Origin: Advenella mandrilli
Lineage (GTDB): Bacteria; Pseudomonadota; Gammaproteobacteria; Burkholderiales; Burkholderiaceae_B
Assembly: GCF_016595155.1 (NCBI RefSeq)
Contig: NZ_JAENGP010000010.1
Span: forward strand, 103,012 to 167,011
DNA: 64,000 nucleotides
Direction: 5' to 3'
Part shown: in pieces, positions 38,699 to 47,476 of the stretch
Layout of the letters: each line of letters opens with the position of its first letter
Position numbering within the stretch: the stretch's first letter is position 1
The notes under the pieces: generated by a model
Told to the model about the DNA's origin: nothing
Database searches by the model: none
What the model saw: the letters and a program-made list of their open reading frames with translations, nothing else
Translations under genes and position numbers: made by a program

Positions 38699-39490
38699 TT
38701 ACTCCCTGGTTTGATTCGCTGCGGGAGCGCTTATGCCCAGGCTGGCAATGGCTTGTGCCCAGCGGGTTTGCAGGCTGGCGTTAATTTCGCCGTAGGCGGT
38801 TTGTACCTGCCAGCCGCCCCGTTCAATGCCCGAGTCGGCCTTAAGGCGAATATGTTCGGGCAGGGGTAGCTGTCCGCTTTTGGCAATTAGATCAAGATCT
38901 TCGGGGTTAAGCTGCACTTCCATGGCCTGGCTTACGCCCGGTGGCTGGGTAATCGCCTGCTTCACTAAAGGAATAATATGTTCAGGGTGCTGTTTCAGTT
39001 CTTGCCCAATCACATGATGGGCAATCGTGGTGGCCAGTTCTATCAGGGCCTGGCCCATGCTGGTATCCAGATGGGTATATTGTTCTTGGGCCTGTTCGGC
39101 CAGCGCCAGCAAACGGGCCTGATGGGAGGCCGTTAACTCGGCCGCTGCCGCTAGGCCTTCGTTGTAGCCCTGCTCATAGCCGGCATCGTAACCTTCTTTA
39201 TGGCCGGCCGCCAGCCCTTCGGCATGGCCGGTGGCATAGCCCTGTTCCTGCGCTTGTTGCAAGGTATTCTTGCGTTCCTGCGCCAGTTGTTGCTGGCGCA
39301 GCAGTTCGGGGTCGGGCTTGGCCTGCTGGATTTCCTGCTGCTTTTTAAGCGTTTCAGGGTCAACAATCGTGTCCATGCGCCAGGGCGACCAGCCGGCCTC
39401 GTTCATGGCCGGCTGTATGGTGTTTTTTTTGAACACCGGGTCGGCCAGCACCAGGGCATCAGGAAGGTTTTTGGGCCTAGATGTAATCAT
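38699..39490 (-). CDS. fliH: Flagellar assembly protein FliH
   Basis: Negative regulator and stator stalk of the FliI ATPase. A run of about nine glycine-spaced tetrads (GHAEGLAAGHKEGYDAGYEQ and onward, about 97-125) forms the GxxxG-type helix that defines FliH. A coiled coil precedes it and the C-terminal domain (about 160-255) follows. The start ATG lies inside the last codons of fliG, a 14-base overlap. Confidence 0.94.
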   Translation of the reverse strand: MITSRPKNLPDALVLADPVFKKNTIQPAMNEAGWSPWRMDTIVDPETLKKQQEIQQAKPDPELLRQQQLAQERKNTLQQAQEQGYATGHAEGLAAGHKEGYDAGYEQGYNEGLAAAAELTASHQARLLALAEQAQEQYTHLDTSMGQALIELATTIAHHVIGQELKQHPEHIIPLVKQAITQPPGVSQAMEVQLNPEDLDLIAKSGQLPLPEHIRLKADSGIERGGWQVQTAYGEINASLQTRWAQAIASLGISAPAANQTRE

Positions 39491-40481
39491 CGTCCTCTGT
39501 CTTGCTTAAGGAAATCTGGCCGCTATCGGCAAGGCGGCGTGCAATGCCAATAATCGCGCGTTGTTCTGCCTGAACCACCGATGCACGTACGCGGTTCATG
39601 TCCTGGATCTCGTCACGCAGCATTTGCGCTGCACGGTTGGACATATTCTTGAAGAAGCGTTCACGGACAGTCTCACTGGCACCTTTCAGGGCAAGCACCA
39701 GCATATTGTTGTCGGTAATTTCGGCCATAATGGTTTGCAAGGTAACATCATCAAGTTCGGCCAGGTTCTCGAAGGTAAACATTTCTTCCTGAACTTGCTG
39801 GGCCAGTTCGGGATCACGCTCTTGCAAGTGCGTAATCATGGCGGTTTCCAGGCCGGTATTCATGGTGTTGAGAATTTCGGCTGCCGCACGAACACCGCCC
39901 ATTTTACTGCGTTTGGCAGTTTGGCCAGAAAGCACATTATTAAGCACTTCAGTGAGTTCGCGCAGGGCGGTTGGCTGTACGCCGCCAAAGGTGGCAACCC
40001 GGACCAGCACATCATTGCGAACCCGTTCGGTTAACAATGCCAGGGTATCGGCGGCCAAGTCGCGATCCAGGTGAACCAGAATCGTGGCAATAATTTGCGG
40101 GTGTTCGCCGGCAATCAGATCGGCAATGTTGGCAGGCTCCAGCTGGTTCAGGGCTTCAATACCATTTTCGTGCTTGGTCAGATCCAGAATGTCTTCCAGA
40201 ATACCGGCAGCGCGATCGGTACCCAGCGCCTTGTTCAGAATGGTACGGATATACTCTTCAGAGCCCATATTGACCGACATGAACTGGTCTGCATCCTTAC
40301 GGAACTGTTCCAGCACTTCATTTACATTATTGCGCGTCATGTTTTTCATGCCAATCATGGCGGCACCCAGTTCCTGGACTTCATGGGCACTCATATAGCG
40401 TAGTACTTCAGCCGCCGCCTCTTCGCCAATTGACATCAACAGGATAGCGCAGCGCTCCATTTTATTTTCTGCTGTCTTCAT
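39477..40481 (-). CDS. fliG: Flagellar motor switch protein FliG
   Basis: Rotor protein that meets MotA and transmits torque. The 334-residue product shows the EHPQ motif (GEHPQIIATILVHLDRDLAA), the middle segment ATFGGVQPTALRELTEVLNN, and the charged torque helix region near MSNRAAQMLRDEIQDMNRVR. I keep the first ATG because the N-terminal length then fits E. coli FliG; a second ATG seven codons in lies just after the fliF stop. It overlaps fliF by 20 bases. Confidence 0.97.
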   Translation of the reverse strand: MKTAENKMERCAILLMSIGEEAAAEVLRYMSAHEVQELGAAMIGMKNMTRNNVNEVLEQFRKDADQFMSVNMGSEEYIRTILNKALGTDRAAGILEDILDLTKHENGIEALNQLEPANIADLIAGEHPQIIATILVHLDRDLAADTLALLTERVRNDVLVRVATFGGVQPTALRELTEVLNNVLSGQTAKRSKMGGVRAAAEILNTMNTGLETAMITHLQERDPELAQQVQEEMFTFENLAELDDVTLQTIMAEITDNNMLVLALKGASETVRERFFKNMSNRAAQMLRDEIQDMNRVRASVVQAEQRAIIGIARRLADSGQISLSKTEDDDYI

Positions 40482-42096
40482 CGTTTTGGTTCATCCAGGT
40501 TCTAATTACCATTGCCACGGCACGCGGGTCTTCGGTAGCAATTTTCTTGACCACATTAAGATTGTCTTCGTAATGGTCATGCTTCACAGGGATTTCAGAC
40601 TTGGCCTTGCGCTCGGCCTCTGCCTGGCGCACTGCAGCCTGTTTCTCGGCCTGTTCCAGGTTTTTACGGTCTTCAAGCGCGCGAATAAGTGGTTTGAATG
40701 CTTTCAGCCAGATAAGCATGACGGCAATAAACAGCAGCAGATATTGCCCCAGGGTTTTGGCCAGGGCATGCATGTCGGGGTCTTTCCAGACCGGAATCTG
40801 CGCTTCGGACGATGTGAATTCGCTGTTCACCACATTCAGGCTGTCGCCGCGCTCATCAGAGAAACCCACGGCTTCTTTGGCCAGGGCATTGATTTGCTGT
40901 ATGGTCTCAGGGGGCAGGGGGCTTACTTCACCGTTTTCGTTTTCACGGTAATTCACCACCACTGCGACAGAAAGGCGCTTGATGGTGCCGACAGAATCCT
41001 TGACATGGCTGATGGTACGGTCCAGCTCGTAGTTAATGGTGGCGTTATTGGTTTGGCTGGCCGGGTTAAGTACCGTGGTGGCGGTGCCTGTGGTGGCATT
41101 GGTGCCCGGCGGGTTTTCAATGGGGGCAACGGGTGGCGCTGGGGGTTCGTTAGACAGGGCACCCGGTATACCCATGGGCTGGCCAATGCCGGCCTGGGCC
41201 GAGCGGTTGGTTTGCTCGCTGCGAATGGCCGCTTCATCGGGCTTTTGGTTGGGGCGATATATCTCGGAAGTTTGCTCGCGCTGGGCAAAGTCCATGCTGG
41301 CGCTTACCTGTGCATGGACATTGCCACGACCCACCACCGGCACCAGAATGGAAATAATGCGGGCCGTTAAGCGCTGTTCCAGTTCATCGGTAAATTTAAG
41401 GTGTGTCTGGTTGGCGCCAATCCCTTCAAGACCGGCACTGGAAGACAGCAGGCGGCCGTTTTGGTCAACAATAGAAACATGATCGGCCGTCAGGCCGGGA
41501 ATACTGGAAGCAACCAGCCAGGCAATGGCGGCAATCTGGCCGTCACCCAGGCTGCGGCCCGGGCTAAGCTTAACCAGTACCGACGCGGTTGGCATCTTGC
41601 GGTCACGCACAAACAGGGTTTGCTTGGGAATGGCCAGATGAACCCGCGCGCTTTCCACTGAATTCATGGCTTCAATAGAACGGGCCAGCTCGCCTTCAAC
41701 CGCACGCTGGTAAGTGACTTGTTCGGCAAACTGGCTGGCCCCAAACTGGGGGTCGTCCATGAGCTCAAAACCCACCCCACCACCTTGCGGAAGACCTTGT
41801 TCGGCCAGCATCATGCGGGATTCATGGACCTTGTCGGCAGGCACCAGAATGGCTGAGCCGCTATCATTGAACTTGTACGGAACGTTCTGTTTTTCCAGTG
41901 CGCTCACAATGGCGCCGCCATCCTTGTCTTGCAGGTTGGAAAACAGCACCTTGTACTCAGGCCCGCGCATCCACAGCAGGCTAACAACGATTAATGCAAT
42001 CAGCCCGGCGGCAGCACCCATTAATACCGGGCGCGGCAACACCAGCAGGCGTTCCAGTATGGGGAAGCGGGCAGCAAGCTTATCCATGCCGCTCAT
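40462..42096 (-). CDS. fliF: MS-ring protein FliF
   Basis: Forms the membrane MS ring on which the basal body is built. The 544-residue product has membrane helices near residues 22-44 and 440-462, ring-building domains between them (with NVPYKFNDSGSAILVPADKV and SVESARVHLAIPKQTLF), and a C-terminal tail that binds FliG (DPRAVAMVIRTWMNQNDED). It is the first gene of the minus-strand fliF-K run and is divergent from fliE. Confidence 0.97.
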   Translation of the reverse strand: MSGMDKLAARFPILERLLVLPRPVLMGAAAGLIALIVVSLLWMRGPEYKVLFSNLQDKDGGAIVSALEKQNVPYKFNDSGSAILVPADKVHESRMMLAEQGLPQGGGVGFELMDDPQFGASQFAEQVTYQRAVEGELARSIEAMNSVESARVHLAIPKQTLFVRDRKMPTASVLVKLSPGRSLGDGQIAAIAWLVASSIPGLTADHVSIVDQNGRLLSSSAGLEGIGANQTHLKFTDELEQRLTARIISILVPVVGRGNVHAQVSASMDFAQREQTSEIYRPNQKPDEAAIRSEQTNRSAQAGIGQPMGIPGALSNEPPAPPVAPIENPPGTNATTGTATTVLNPASQTNNATINYELDRTISHVKDSVGTIKRLSVAVVVNYRENENGEVSPLPPETIQQINALAKEAVGFSDERGDSLNVVNSEFTSSEAQIPVWKDPDMHALAKTLGQYLLLFIAVMLIWLKAFKPLIRALEDRKNLEQAEKQAAVRQAEAERKAKSEIPVKHDHYEDNLNVVKKIATEDPRAVAMVIRTWMNQNDEDSRK

Positions 42097-42437
42097 ATCA
42101 GTCTTCCTGTAAACCGTAAGGCAGTTTGGGCTGTGAATTCAATAATGACCATGGGAAACAACAAAAGACAATTATCCAGTTAAACTTTTTCAGATGGGTA
42201 TTATCACCCAGGCGGGTGTAAAGCAATCAGGGGTTAAAGCGGTGTTTTTTGGCTTGTTCGCGCTATTGAAACGGGTGGGCGGGGGATAAGATGGGGGTAT
42301 TTGCCACATTAGAATCGGCAGGCAGGCGTTATATTTTATTTATATGTCAGGCGTTATTTGAGTTTGTTTCTTAACCAGAATCGTCAGAAGTACGCTATTG
42401 ATGCTTGTTTGCCAGTCAGCACAGTCAGGACATTTTT
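42097..42437. promoter_or_regulatory. Divergent fliF/fliE control region
   Basis: These 341 bases separate the two divergent units and must hold both promoters. The ten-base word CAGGCGTTAT occurs twice in direct orientation, at 42323-42332 and 42348-42357, and the second copy continues as CGTTATTTG. CG(C/T)TATTT is the form of one half of an enteric FlhDC box, so this is a candidate FlhDC site for early flagellar genes. The assignment is tentative; I see no sigma-28 promoter here. Confidence 0.35.
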
Positions 42438-42839
42438 ATGCAAGCCATATCGCCCCTTGCCATTTCAGGCATGAATACATTGCAGCAACAAATGATGGAA
42501 ATGGCCAACGGCGCCAAAGCCGGCGCGGTTTCCAGTCAATTGGGAAATATGCAGCCCATGGGCGTGCAGGCAGGCGGGTTGTCGTCTATGAGCTTGCAAA
42601 GCACAGGCGCAGAAAAAACCTCTTTTGCCAGCCAGCTGGACGCCGCCATCAAAAGCATTTCCGCCACCCAGCAAGCCGCCAATATCCAGGCCGAACAATT
42701 CATCATGGGTAAACCGGGCGTTTCGTTGAACGATGTCATGATTGACATGCAAAAGGCCAGCATCGGCTTTCAAAGCGCGATCCAGGTAAGAAATAAATTG
42801 GTCCAGGCCTATCAAACCATTGCAAGCATGCCGATATAA
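42438..42839 (+). CDS. fliE: Hook-basal body adaptor protein FliE
   Basis: Joins the MS ring to the rod and is the first exported rod protein. The 133-residue product has the C-terminal region [20 protein letters not shown] and ends [17 protein letters not shown], the canonical FliE end. I chose the ATG at 42438, which has AGGA seven bases ahead; the frame is open 33 bases further upstream without a ribosome site. It stands alone on the plus strand, opposite to fliF. Confidence 0.95.
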   Translation: MQAISPLAISGMNTLQQQMMEMANGAKAGAVSSQLGNMQPMGVQAGGLSSMSLQSTGAEKTSFASQLDAAIKSISATQQAANIQAEQFIMGKPGVSLNDVMIDMQKASIGFQSAIQVRNKLVQAYQTIASMPI

Positions 42840-42841
42840 TT

Positions 42842-42871
42842 CCCCTCTGCGGAGGGGTGGCGCGAAGCGCC
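42842..42871. repeat. REP-like palindromic element
   Basis: Two short hairpins in a row: CCCCTC (42842-42847) pairs with GAGGGG (42852-42857), and GGCGC (42859-42863) pairs with GCGCC (42867-42871) around GAA. This composite resembles short extragenic palindromes that recur between genes in many proteobacteria. It lies directly after the fliE stop and may stop or stabilise the transcript. Confidence 0.5.
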
Positions 42872-42873
42872 GG

Positions 42874-43020
42874 GGTGGTTCTAAAGCAACCAAAGTACCT
42901 ATCGAAGCCCACGGTGGTTCTAAAGCAACCAAAGTACCTATCGAAGCCCACGGTGGCTCTAAGTCAACCAACCCGCCCATCGAAGCCCCAAGTTGGTTCC
43001 AGCCCAACCGAAGTGCTTGC
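42874..43020. repeat. 39-bp tandem repeats between fliE and the FlhB-like gene
   Basis: Two identical 39-bp units (42874-42912 and 42913-42951) are followed by a diverged third (42952-42990) and a partial, more diverged fourth (to about 43020). Each begins GGTGG and has TCGAAGCCC near its end. The array starts within the final GGGGTGG of the palindromic element. It is open in frames on both strands because 39 is a multiple of three, but no start or product is supported. Confidence 0.8.
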
Positions 43021-43032
43021 TAAAGTACCGAT

Positions 43033-43317
43033 TCAGCTCTTTTCCAGCCCCGCTTCCAGCGAGTAAATCCATGCCAGCAATTCAGCCACTACGGTGTACA
43101 GTTCTGGTGGGATTTGCTGGTCCAGGTCTACCTGCATAAGCATGGCAACCAGCTCTGGGGATTCATGCACGGGTACGTTATGCTGTTTGGCCAGTTCAAT
43201 AATGCTTTCTGCAATATTTCCCATGCCTTTGGCCACGACCTTGGGGGCCGGGTCAGTGGCGTGGTAGGCCAGCGTGACAGCCGTTTTGCGCGTTTCAGGT
43301 GAACCAGGCTTATTCAT
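43033..43317 (-). CDS. FlhB C-terminal-domain paralogue (FlhB-like protein)
   Basis: The 94-residue protein matches the cytoplasmic end of FlhB: TAVTLAYHATDPAPKVVAKG and DQQIPPELYTVVAELLAWIY align with the corresponding stretches of the flhB product in this window. It lacks the membrane part and the NPTH cleavage motif; the start corresponds to the region just after the cleavage site. Small FlhB-like proteins of this kind occur beside flagellar genes in several proteobacteria and can replace the cleaved FlhB fragment, according to work on the FhlB/FlhX group. AGAGGA lies six bases before the ATG. It is downstream of the FliK-like gene on the same strand. Confidence 0.8.
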   Translation of the reverse strand: MNKPGSPETRKTAVTLAYHATDPAPKVVAKGMGNIAESIIELAKQHNVPVHESPELVAMLMQVDLDQQIPPELYTVVAELLAWIYSLEAGLEKS

Positions 43318-43365
43318 GGCAGATCCTCTTGTTGCGCGGTTCGCTTTGGTTGCGCGTTTCGTTTT

Positions 43366-43418
43366 AACCAGACCTGTTCATCGCACTTTCTAAACCAGAC
43401 CAGTTCATCACATTTTCT
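43366..43418. repeat. Imperfect 26-bp direct repeat
   Basis: Two adjacent copies (43366-43391 and 43392-43418) read as AACCAGACC, T or A, GTTCATC, then CACTTTCT or CATTTTCT. They lie in the 115-base gap between the FliK-like gene and the FlhB-like gene. No function is evident. Confidence 0.55.
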
Positions 43419-43432
43419 TTCGCCCCTGTCCA

Positions 43433-44800
43433 TTACGCTTCCTCTTGCCCCGGTTCATCAGCCTGCAGTTGCCCCGCTTGGTCAGCCTGCCATTGCCCCG
43501 GGTCGGTAAAGACTTCAAAGGAATGGGTTTGCAGGCCCAGGGCTTGTAAGCGGTTGGTAAACTCGGGCATGCGTTGCAATAGCAAAGACGCGGTGCTTTG
43601 TCGGTCTTTTAATTCAGGGTTGTCAATAACCTGATACTGCGCTTGCACGTGCTTATTAATAATCTGTACCATCACCTGGATTTTCCCCAACATGGGCAGG
43701 TTTAATGTAAGGGTGGTTGACCATGGCGTTACTGGGGCCTCTTGCTCTGGGCCGGGGGCTTGTTCACTGGCGGCATCATTCTGTTCATCTTCTGCCTGGT
43801 TGCCTGCTTGCTGGGCGGCAAATGCTTGCGGGTTGTCTTTCTGGATTTCCCAGGTCATGGCGGCACCTTGCCAGGCCTCGCCCTGCCACACGATGCGTTG
43901 CTGTTGATGCATTTCCAGCTGTTGCTGGACCAGGCTGGCCAATGCCCCTGATAATGGGGGCGGGGCAGGGGTTGCTTCTGCCTTGCCTTGGGTAAGTACG
44001 CTTAATATGGATAACTGCCGGGCTGCCTGCTGCTGCGCTTGCTGCTCTTTCAGCAACTGTGCCTTGGGATGGCTGGCCAGTTCTTTCAAATTGCCATTGC
44101 TACGCAGCATGCGCCACAGCGTGGCTTCATACGACAGGCCCGGGCGGGCAATTTCACGGGTTAAGGTTTCGCGGATAATTGAGGCAAAAAGGCTGGAGCC
44201 CAGTGCCCGTAACGCATCTTCTTTTAATGGTATGTTGGCGTTTGTTGCCTGTGAAGGAGCGCCAGCTGCCTGTGACGCCACACCACCCGTTAACGAGCGG
44301 CCCGATAAAGCCGCTGGTTCGGCAGGGCGCGACAGGTATGACAATAATTCTTTGGGGTTTTTGGGAATAATAGGCGCATGGTTGGTGTTGCCTAATGGCG
44401 CTGCCTGTTCGGGCATTTGCCCCAGCAGGGCCACCATGCTGCGCGCGGCGCTGCTCCAGCGGGTAGAGGTTGATTCTGCCGGGTTGCGGACTGCGTCTTG
44501 AGCCGTATGCTTGCCTGCCTGACCCAGCGCCTGCTGGCTAACTGTACTGTTAACAGGGCTTCCCTGTATAGGACGGTGCCCCAGTGATGCCTGCACACTT
44601 TGCGCCACCGCCTGAAAATTGCCAGCCTGTTGCTGCGCCTTGGTGGCGTTTTCAAGGGCTTCGGGCCGTGCAACGGCCCCCGTGGGTAAAACTGATTGCC
44701 GGCTACGCGCCGACTGCAATTGCCCCTGCGTGGAAAGCGTCACGCCCAGCGCGGTTTCCAGTCGTTGTACAAGAAGGGTGCTTAAACTGCCAGAAGACAT
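43433..44800 (-). CDS. FliK-like flagellar hook-length control domain protein
   Basis: A 455-residue protein with a long Gln/Ala/Pro-rich N-terminal part and a C-terminal domain (about 345-430) resembling the FliK C-terminal fold: TLTLNLPMLGKIQVMVQIIN, then LLLQRMPEFTNRLQALGLQT. The canonical LDPxELG signature of true FliK is replaced by LNLPMLG. It is paired with the FlhB-like gene downstream, mirroring the FliK-FlhB partnership. It may tune specificity switching; this is inference. It starts nine bases after fliT. Confidence 0.75.
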   Translation of the reverse strand: MSSGSLSTLLVQRLETALGVTLSTQGQLQSARSRQSVLPTGAVARPEALENATKAQQQAGNFQAVAQSVQASLGHRPIQGSPVNSTVSQQALGQAGKHTAQDAVRNPAESTSTRWSSAARSMVALLGQMPEQAAPLGNTNHAPIIPKNPKELLSYLSRPAEPAALSGRSLTGGVASQAAGAPSQATNANIPLKEDALRALGSSLFASIIRETLTREIARPGLSYEATLWRMLRSNGNLKELASHPKAQLLKEQQAQQQAARQLSILSVLTQGKAEATPAPPPLSGALASLVQQQLEMHQQQRIVWQGEAWQGAAMTWEIQKDNPQAFAAQQAGNQAEDEQNDAASEQAPGPEQEAPVTPWSTTLTLNLPMLGKIQVMVQIINKHVQAQYQVIDNPELKDRQSTASLLLQRMPEFTNRLQALGLQTHSFEVFTDPGQWQADQAGQLQADEPGQEEA

Positions 44801-44809
44801 AAGGCATGC

Positions 44810-45214
44810 CTACCCCGACCGCTTGATGCCAGAATAAGCCTTGACCATTTTCTTTTGCTGGTTGCGGGTATGCAATAATTGTGAAAGCCGCTTCATTTCA
44901 GGAGAAACCGCATCACGCACCGCGGCATCATGCAAAAGCACCTGGCGCAGCAAATGGGAACAAACTTCCCTTTCGGCCTTATTGCCGGGCTGAAGATGTA
45001 CCTTATTACGCAACACCTCTACTTCGTGCACATAGCTTTGTCCCAGGGAAAGCGTGGCTTCCCAGTTTTCCTGCCGGGCGGCATCTTCCATTTGCCGGGT
45101 AATATCCACCAGCTGTTGGTATGCCTCTATCACACAGCTGTTGCACTCCTGGGGAAGAGGCCCCATGGCATTGGCCGAGTGCGCTTTATTGCTATCTGAA
45201 TGAAAATAAGTCAT
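44810..45214 (-). CDS. fliT: FliT-like flagellar chaperone
   Basis: Predicted cytoplasmic chaperone for the cap protein FliD, which in enteric bacteria also dampens FlhDC. The 134-residue protein is helical with VIEAYQQLVDITRQMEDAAR and a charged C-terminal helix. Sequence conservation in FliT is low, so the call leans on position directly after fliD-fliS and on size. The ribosome site is weak. It carries three cysteines, two of them close together (ECNSC), which is not typical. Confidence 0.75.
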   Translation of the reverse strand: MTYFHSDSNKAHSANAMGPLPQECNSCVIEAYQQLVDITRQMEDAARQENWEATLSLGQSYVHEVEVLRNKVHLQPGNKAEREVCSHLLRQVLLHDAAVRDAVSPEMKRLSQLLHTRNQQKKMVKAYSGIKRSG

Positions 45215-45254
45215 TTTCTGTATCTTTCTGGTCTAATAACCGTAAACCAAATCC

Positions 45255-45671
45255 CTATTTTAGGGGCTTATTACCGGTGGCTGTTTTCCAGGCATCGGTA
45301 ATATCAACCAGCATTTTTTCAACAACATCCAGATGCGATTCCTGCTGGTTCACACTGGCTAACAACAAGTGCTGCGACATCAACCTGAAACTAAGAATCA
45401 TATTCTTGGCCACTTCGCCAGCTGATTCGTTTATACCAGGAATAAGGCCTGAATCAATAATACTGATGGCCTTTGAAATGTTCTCGCCCCGTTTGGCAAT
45501 ATCGCCATTCTGGAAATACAGCCTGGCTTTCATCACGCAAGACTGGGTGGCTTCCAGCATGATGGTGATCAGTTCCTCGGGGGAGGCGGTAAGTACCTGT
45601 GTTTCCAGACCTACTTTTGCATAAGCCTTGACAGGATTCTGGCCATTAGCCACGTTAGTAGTGTTCATCAT
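45255..45671 (-). CDS. fliS: Flagellin export chaperone FliS
   Basis: Binds newly made flagellin and prevents early polymerisation. The 138-residue product has the family segments AYAKVGLETQVLTASPEELI and KARLYFQNGDIAKRGENISK. I place the start at the ATG at 45671, the first of two adjacent ATG codons; the frame is open to a TTG 27 bases upstream without support. It lies 30 bases after fliD, as usual, and should share the fliD promoter. Confidence 0.93.
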   Translation of the reverse strand: MMNTTNVANGQNPVKAYAKVGLETQVLTASPEELITIMLEATQSCVMKARLYFQNGDIAKRGENISKAISIIDSGLIPGINESAGEVAKNMILSFRLMSQHLLLASVNQQESHLDVVEKMLVDITDAWKTATGNKPLK

Positions 45672-45701
45672 AATATGAAATAAACCCTTAAAAATCAATC
45701 A

Positions 45702-47069
45702 TTATTTACTGCCACTGGTATTCCACATGGACAATTGCTGGCTTAAATAGGCCGATGTCCCATTCATTTTTGCAACCAGTGAATCCAGCGCGGTAAATTG
45801 GGCCCGGTAGCGTTCCATCGTGGCTTCAATTTGAGCCTGTTTGCGCTCATATTGCGAATTCAGTTCTTCAATTCGCGTCTTGGTGCCGTTACTGGCAGTG
45901 GTCACAATGCCGGTGGTGCTGCTGATCAAGCTTTTGGTTACGTTTTGCGTATACGTGGCAATACCGTTGGTTTTGTCCTGGAACAGTTTGGCAATGTCGT
46001 CCCGGTTTTCTGTCAGGGCTTTGTCAAACTTTTCTTCGTCCAGCTTAATGCTGCCATCGGCCTGGGTACGGATACCCAGGTCTGACAGCGTTTTAAACGC
46101 GCCGCCATTGCTGCTTTGGAAGCTCATAATGCCGCTTAAGCGGGTTTGTACCGTACGGGCCGTGTTGTCACCGTTCAATATGCTGCCACCAGCCCCTTCA
46201 GTATAGGCCGTGCTGCTTTTAATGAACTTCTGGACATTGTTATAAGCCGTAATGAATTCGTTAATGGCTGACTTGGTTTTGTCATCGTTGCGGGAAACCG
46301 TCAGCGTTTGCTCTGTGGTGTCTGCCTTGTTTAAGTTCAGGGTTACGCCTTGGATCACACCTTCCAGCTTGTTGGTGGCCTGGGTAACCTTAATTCCGTT
46401 TACATGAATGACCGCATCGGTGGCGGCCTGTTCGGTCATACCGGTTTTGTTCAGCAATGCGCCCAGCGCACCATCGTTACCTTCTACGGTAATTTCACTA
46501 ATGGCTGCCTGCGTGCCCGTGGCGGTGGTGCTTATCATTAAGCGGAAGGGCGTGCCTGAACCGTCATTCATGATGCTGGCGCTAAGTCCCAGCTCTTTGT
46601 CGGCATTAATCGCTTTGGCTATATCCTGAAGAGAGGTGCCTTTGCCGGTCAGGTCCAGTGTTTTTACTTCTCCGTTTTTCAGCGTAAACTTAACCACGCC
46701 ACCTGTGCCGTTTGCAGCGGCTTTATCGGCCACGCCACCAGCAATGAGCGTTTGGGTGGAAGCCAGGGATTCCACTTTAATGCGGTAACTGCCCGCCACC
46801 GCAGAACTGCTGGCACTGGCGCTAAAGCTTTCACCGGTTTGGGTGGAGGTGTATTGCCCAAAAGTCGTATCGCCTTCAAACGCTTTGGCAGCCGTTTGCA
46901 GTTTTTCTATGGCGCTGGAAAGCTGGCCATAGGCAGACAGTCGCGCGTTTTCAGTGCTTTTGCGCTGGGTAATGGTGCTTAATACGGATTCTTCGCTGGT
47001 ACGCAGGCCTTCTAGCAAGGTAGATAAATCTAAACCTGAACCAACGCCAATGCTGGAAATATTAGCCAT
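45702..47069 (-). CDS. fliD: Filament cap protein FliD
   Basis: Forms the cap at the filament tip that folds incoming flagellin. The 455-residue product begins with the typical SSIGVGSGLDLSTLLEGLR and has a C-terminal coiled-coil region ending DSLVAKMNGTSAYLSQQLSM. FliD_N and FliD_C domains fill most of the length. It heads a fliD-fliS-fliT run and has a sigma-28 promoter 152 bp upstream. Confidence 0.96.
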   Translation of the reverse strand: MANISSIGVGSGLDLSTLLEGLRTSEESVLSTITQRKSTENARLSAYGQLSSAIEKLQTAAKAFEGDTTFGQYTSTQTGESFSASASSSAVAGSYRIKVESLASTQTLIAGGVADKAAANGTGGVVKFTLKNGEVKTLDLTGKGTSLQDIAKAINADKELGLSASIMNDGSGTPFRLMISTTATGTQAAISEITVEGNDGALGALLNKTGMTEQAATDAVIHVNGIKVTQATNKLEGVIQGVTLNLNKADTTEQTLTVSRNDDKTKSAINEFITAYNNVQKFIKSSTAYTEGAGGSILNGDNTARTVQTRLSGIMSFQSSNGGAFKTLSDLGIRTQADGSIKLDEEKFDKALTENRDDIAKLFQDKTNGIATYTQNVTKSLISSTTGIVTTASNGTKTRIEELNSQYERKQAQIEATMERYRAQFTALDSLVAKMNGTSAYLSQQLSMWNTSGSK

Positions 47070-47476
47070 AATATAAGTTTTGTCTTAATCGTTGAGGGTT
47101 ATTTCCTGAAAAGGCAAAAGGCATCAATGTAAAAAACGCAATGTTGGCCTATATACAAAAACCTGATGCCGGCTTGGTAAACAGACAGAAAATAAAACCT
47201 TAAAGCTGTTTATACAGGATTTAACGGCTGGGTTTTGCCAATCTTTAATTTAAGGCCCGCATTAAATAGCGCTAAATAACAGGCCTGCCATAAATGCATG
47301 CCAGCTAAATATAAACATAAACAACTTGATCATTCACAATGACTACCAGACATAATGACAGATAAACACGGCTTGCAAAGCACCAATTACCCGCCAAACC
47401 AGGCCTAGTTCTGCCCATTGAATGCAAGCAAAATCGTTAATAATGACAAAATGTATACCAACCATATTCATCGTGC
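47070..47476. promoter_or_regulatory. Divergent fliD/fliA control region
   Basis: The 407 bases between fliD and fliA hold the fliD sigma-28 promoter (listed separately). On the fliA side, the words AAATAGCG and AAATAACA lie close together at about 47264-47281; AAATA(A/G)CG is the second half of the enteric FlhDC box, so early control of fliA by FlhDC is plausible. I see no clear ribosome site before fliA. Confidence 0.4.
47221..47247 (-). promoter_or_regulatory. Sigma-28 promoter of fliD-fliS-fliT
   Basis: Read on the minus strand: TAAAGATT (47240-47247), an 11-bp spacer, then GCCGTTAA (47221-47228). The -10 box is identical to that of fliC. Confidence 0.75.

Noticed and set aside
40486..41370. 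A 294-codon plus-strand frame opposite fliF
   Set aside because: fliF on the minus strand is certain. The reverse frame is a codon-bias shadow with no recognisable domain.
42465..43007. A 180-codon minus-strand frame across fliE and the 39-bp repeats, with repeated LEPPWASIGTLVA
   Set aside because: The repeat is open only because its length is a multiple of three, and the rest is opposite fliE.
42874..43020. Possible CRISPR array
   Set aside because: The 39-bp units are contiguous with no spacers, no leader and no cas genes nearby.
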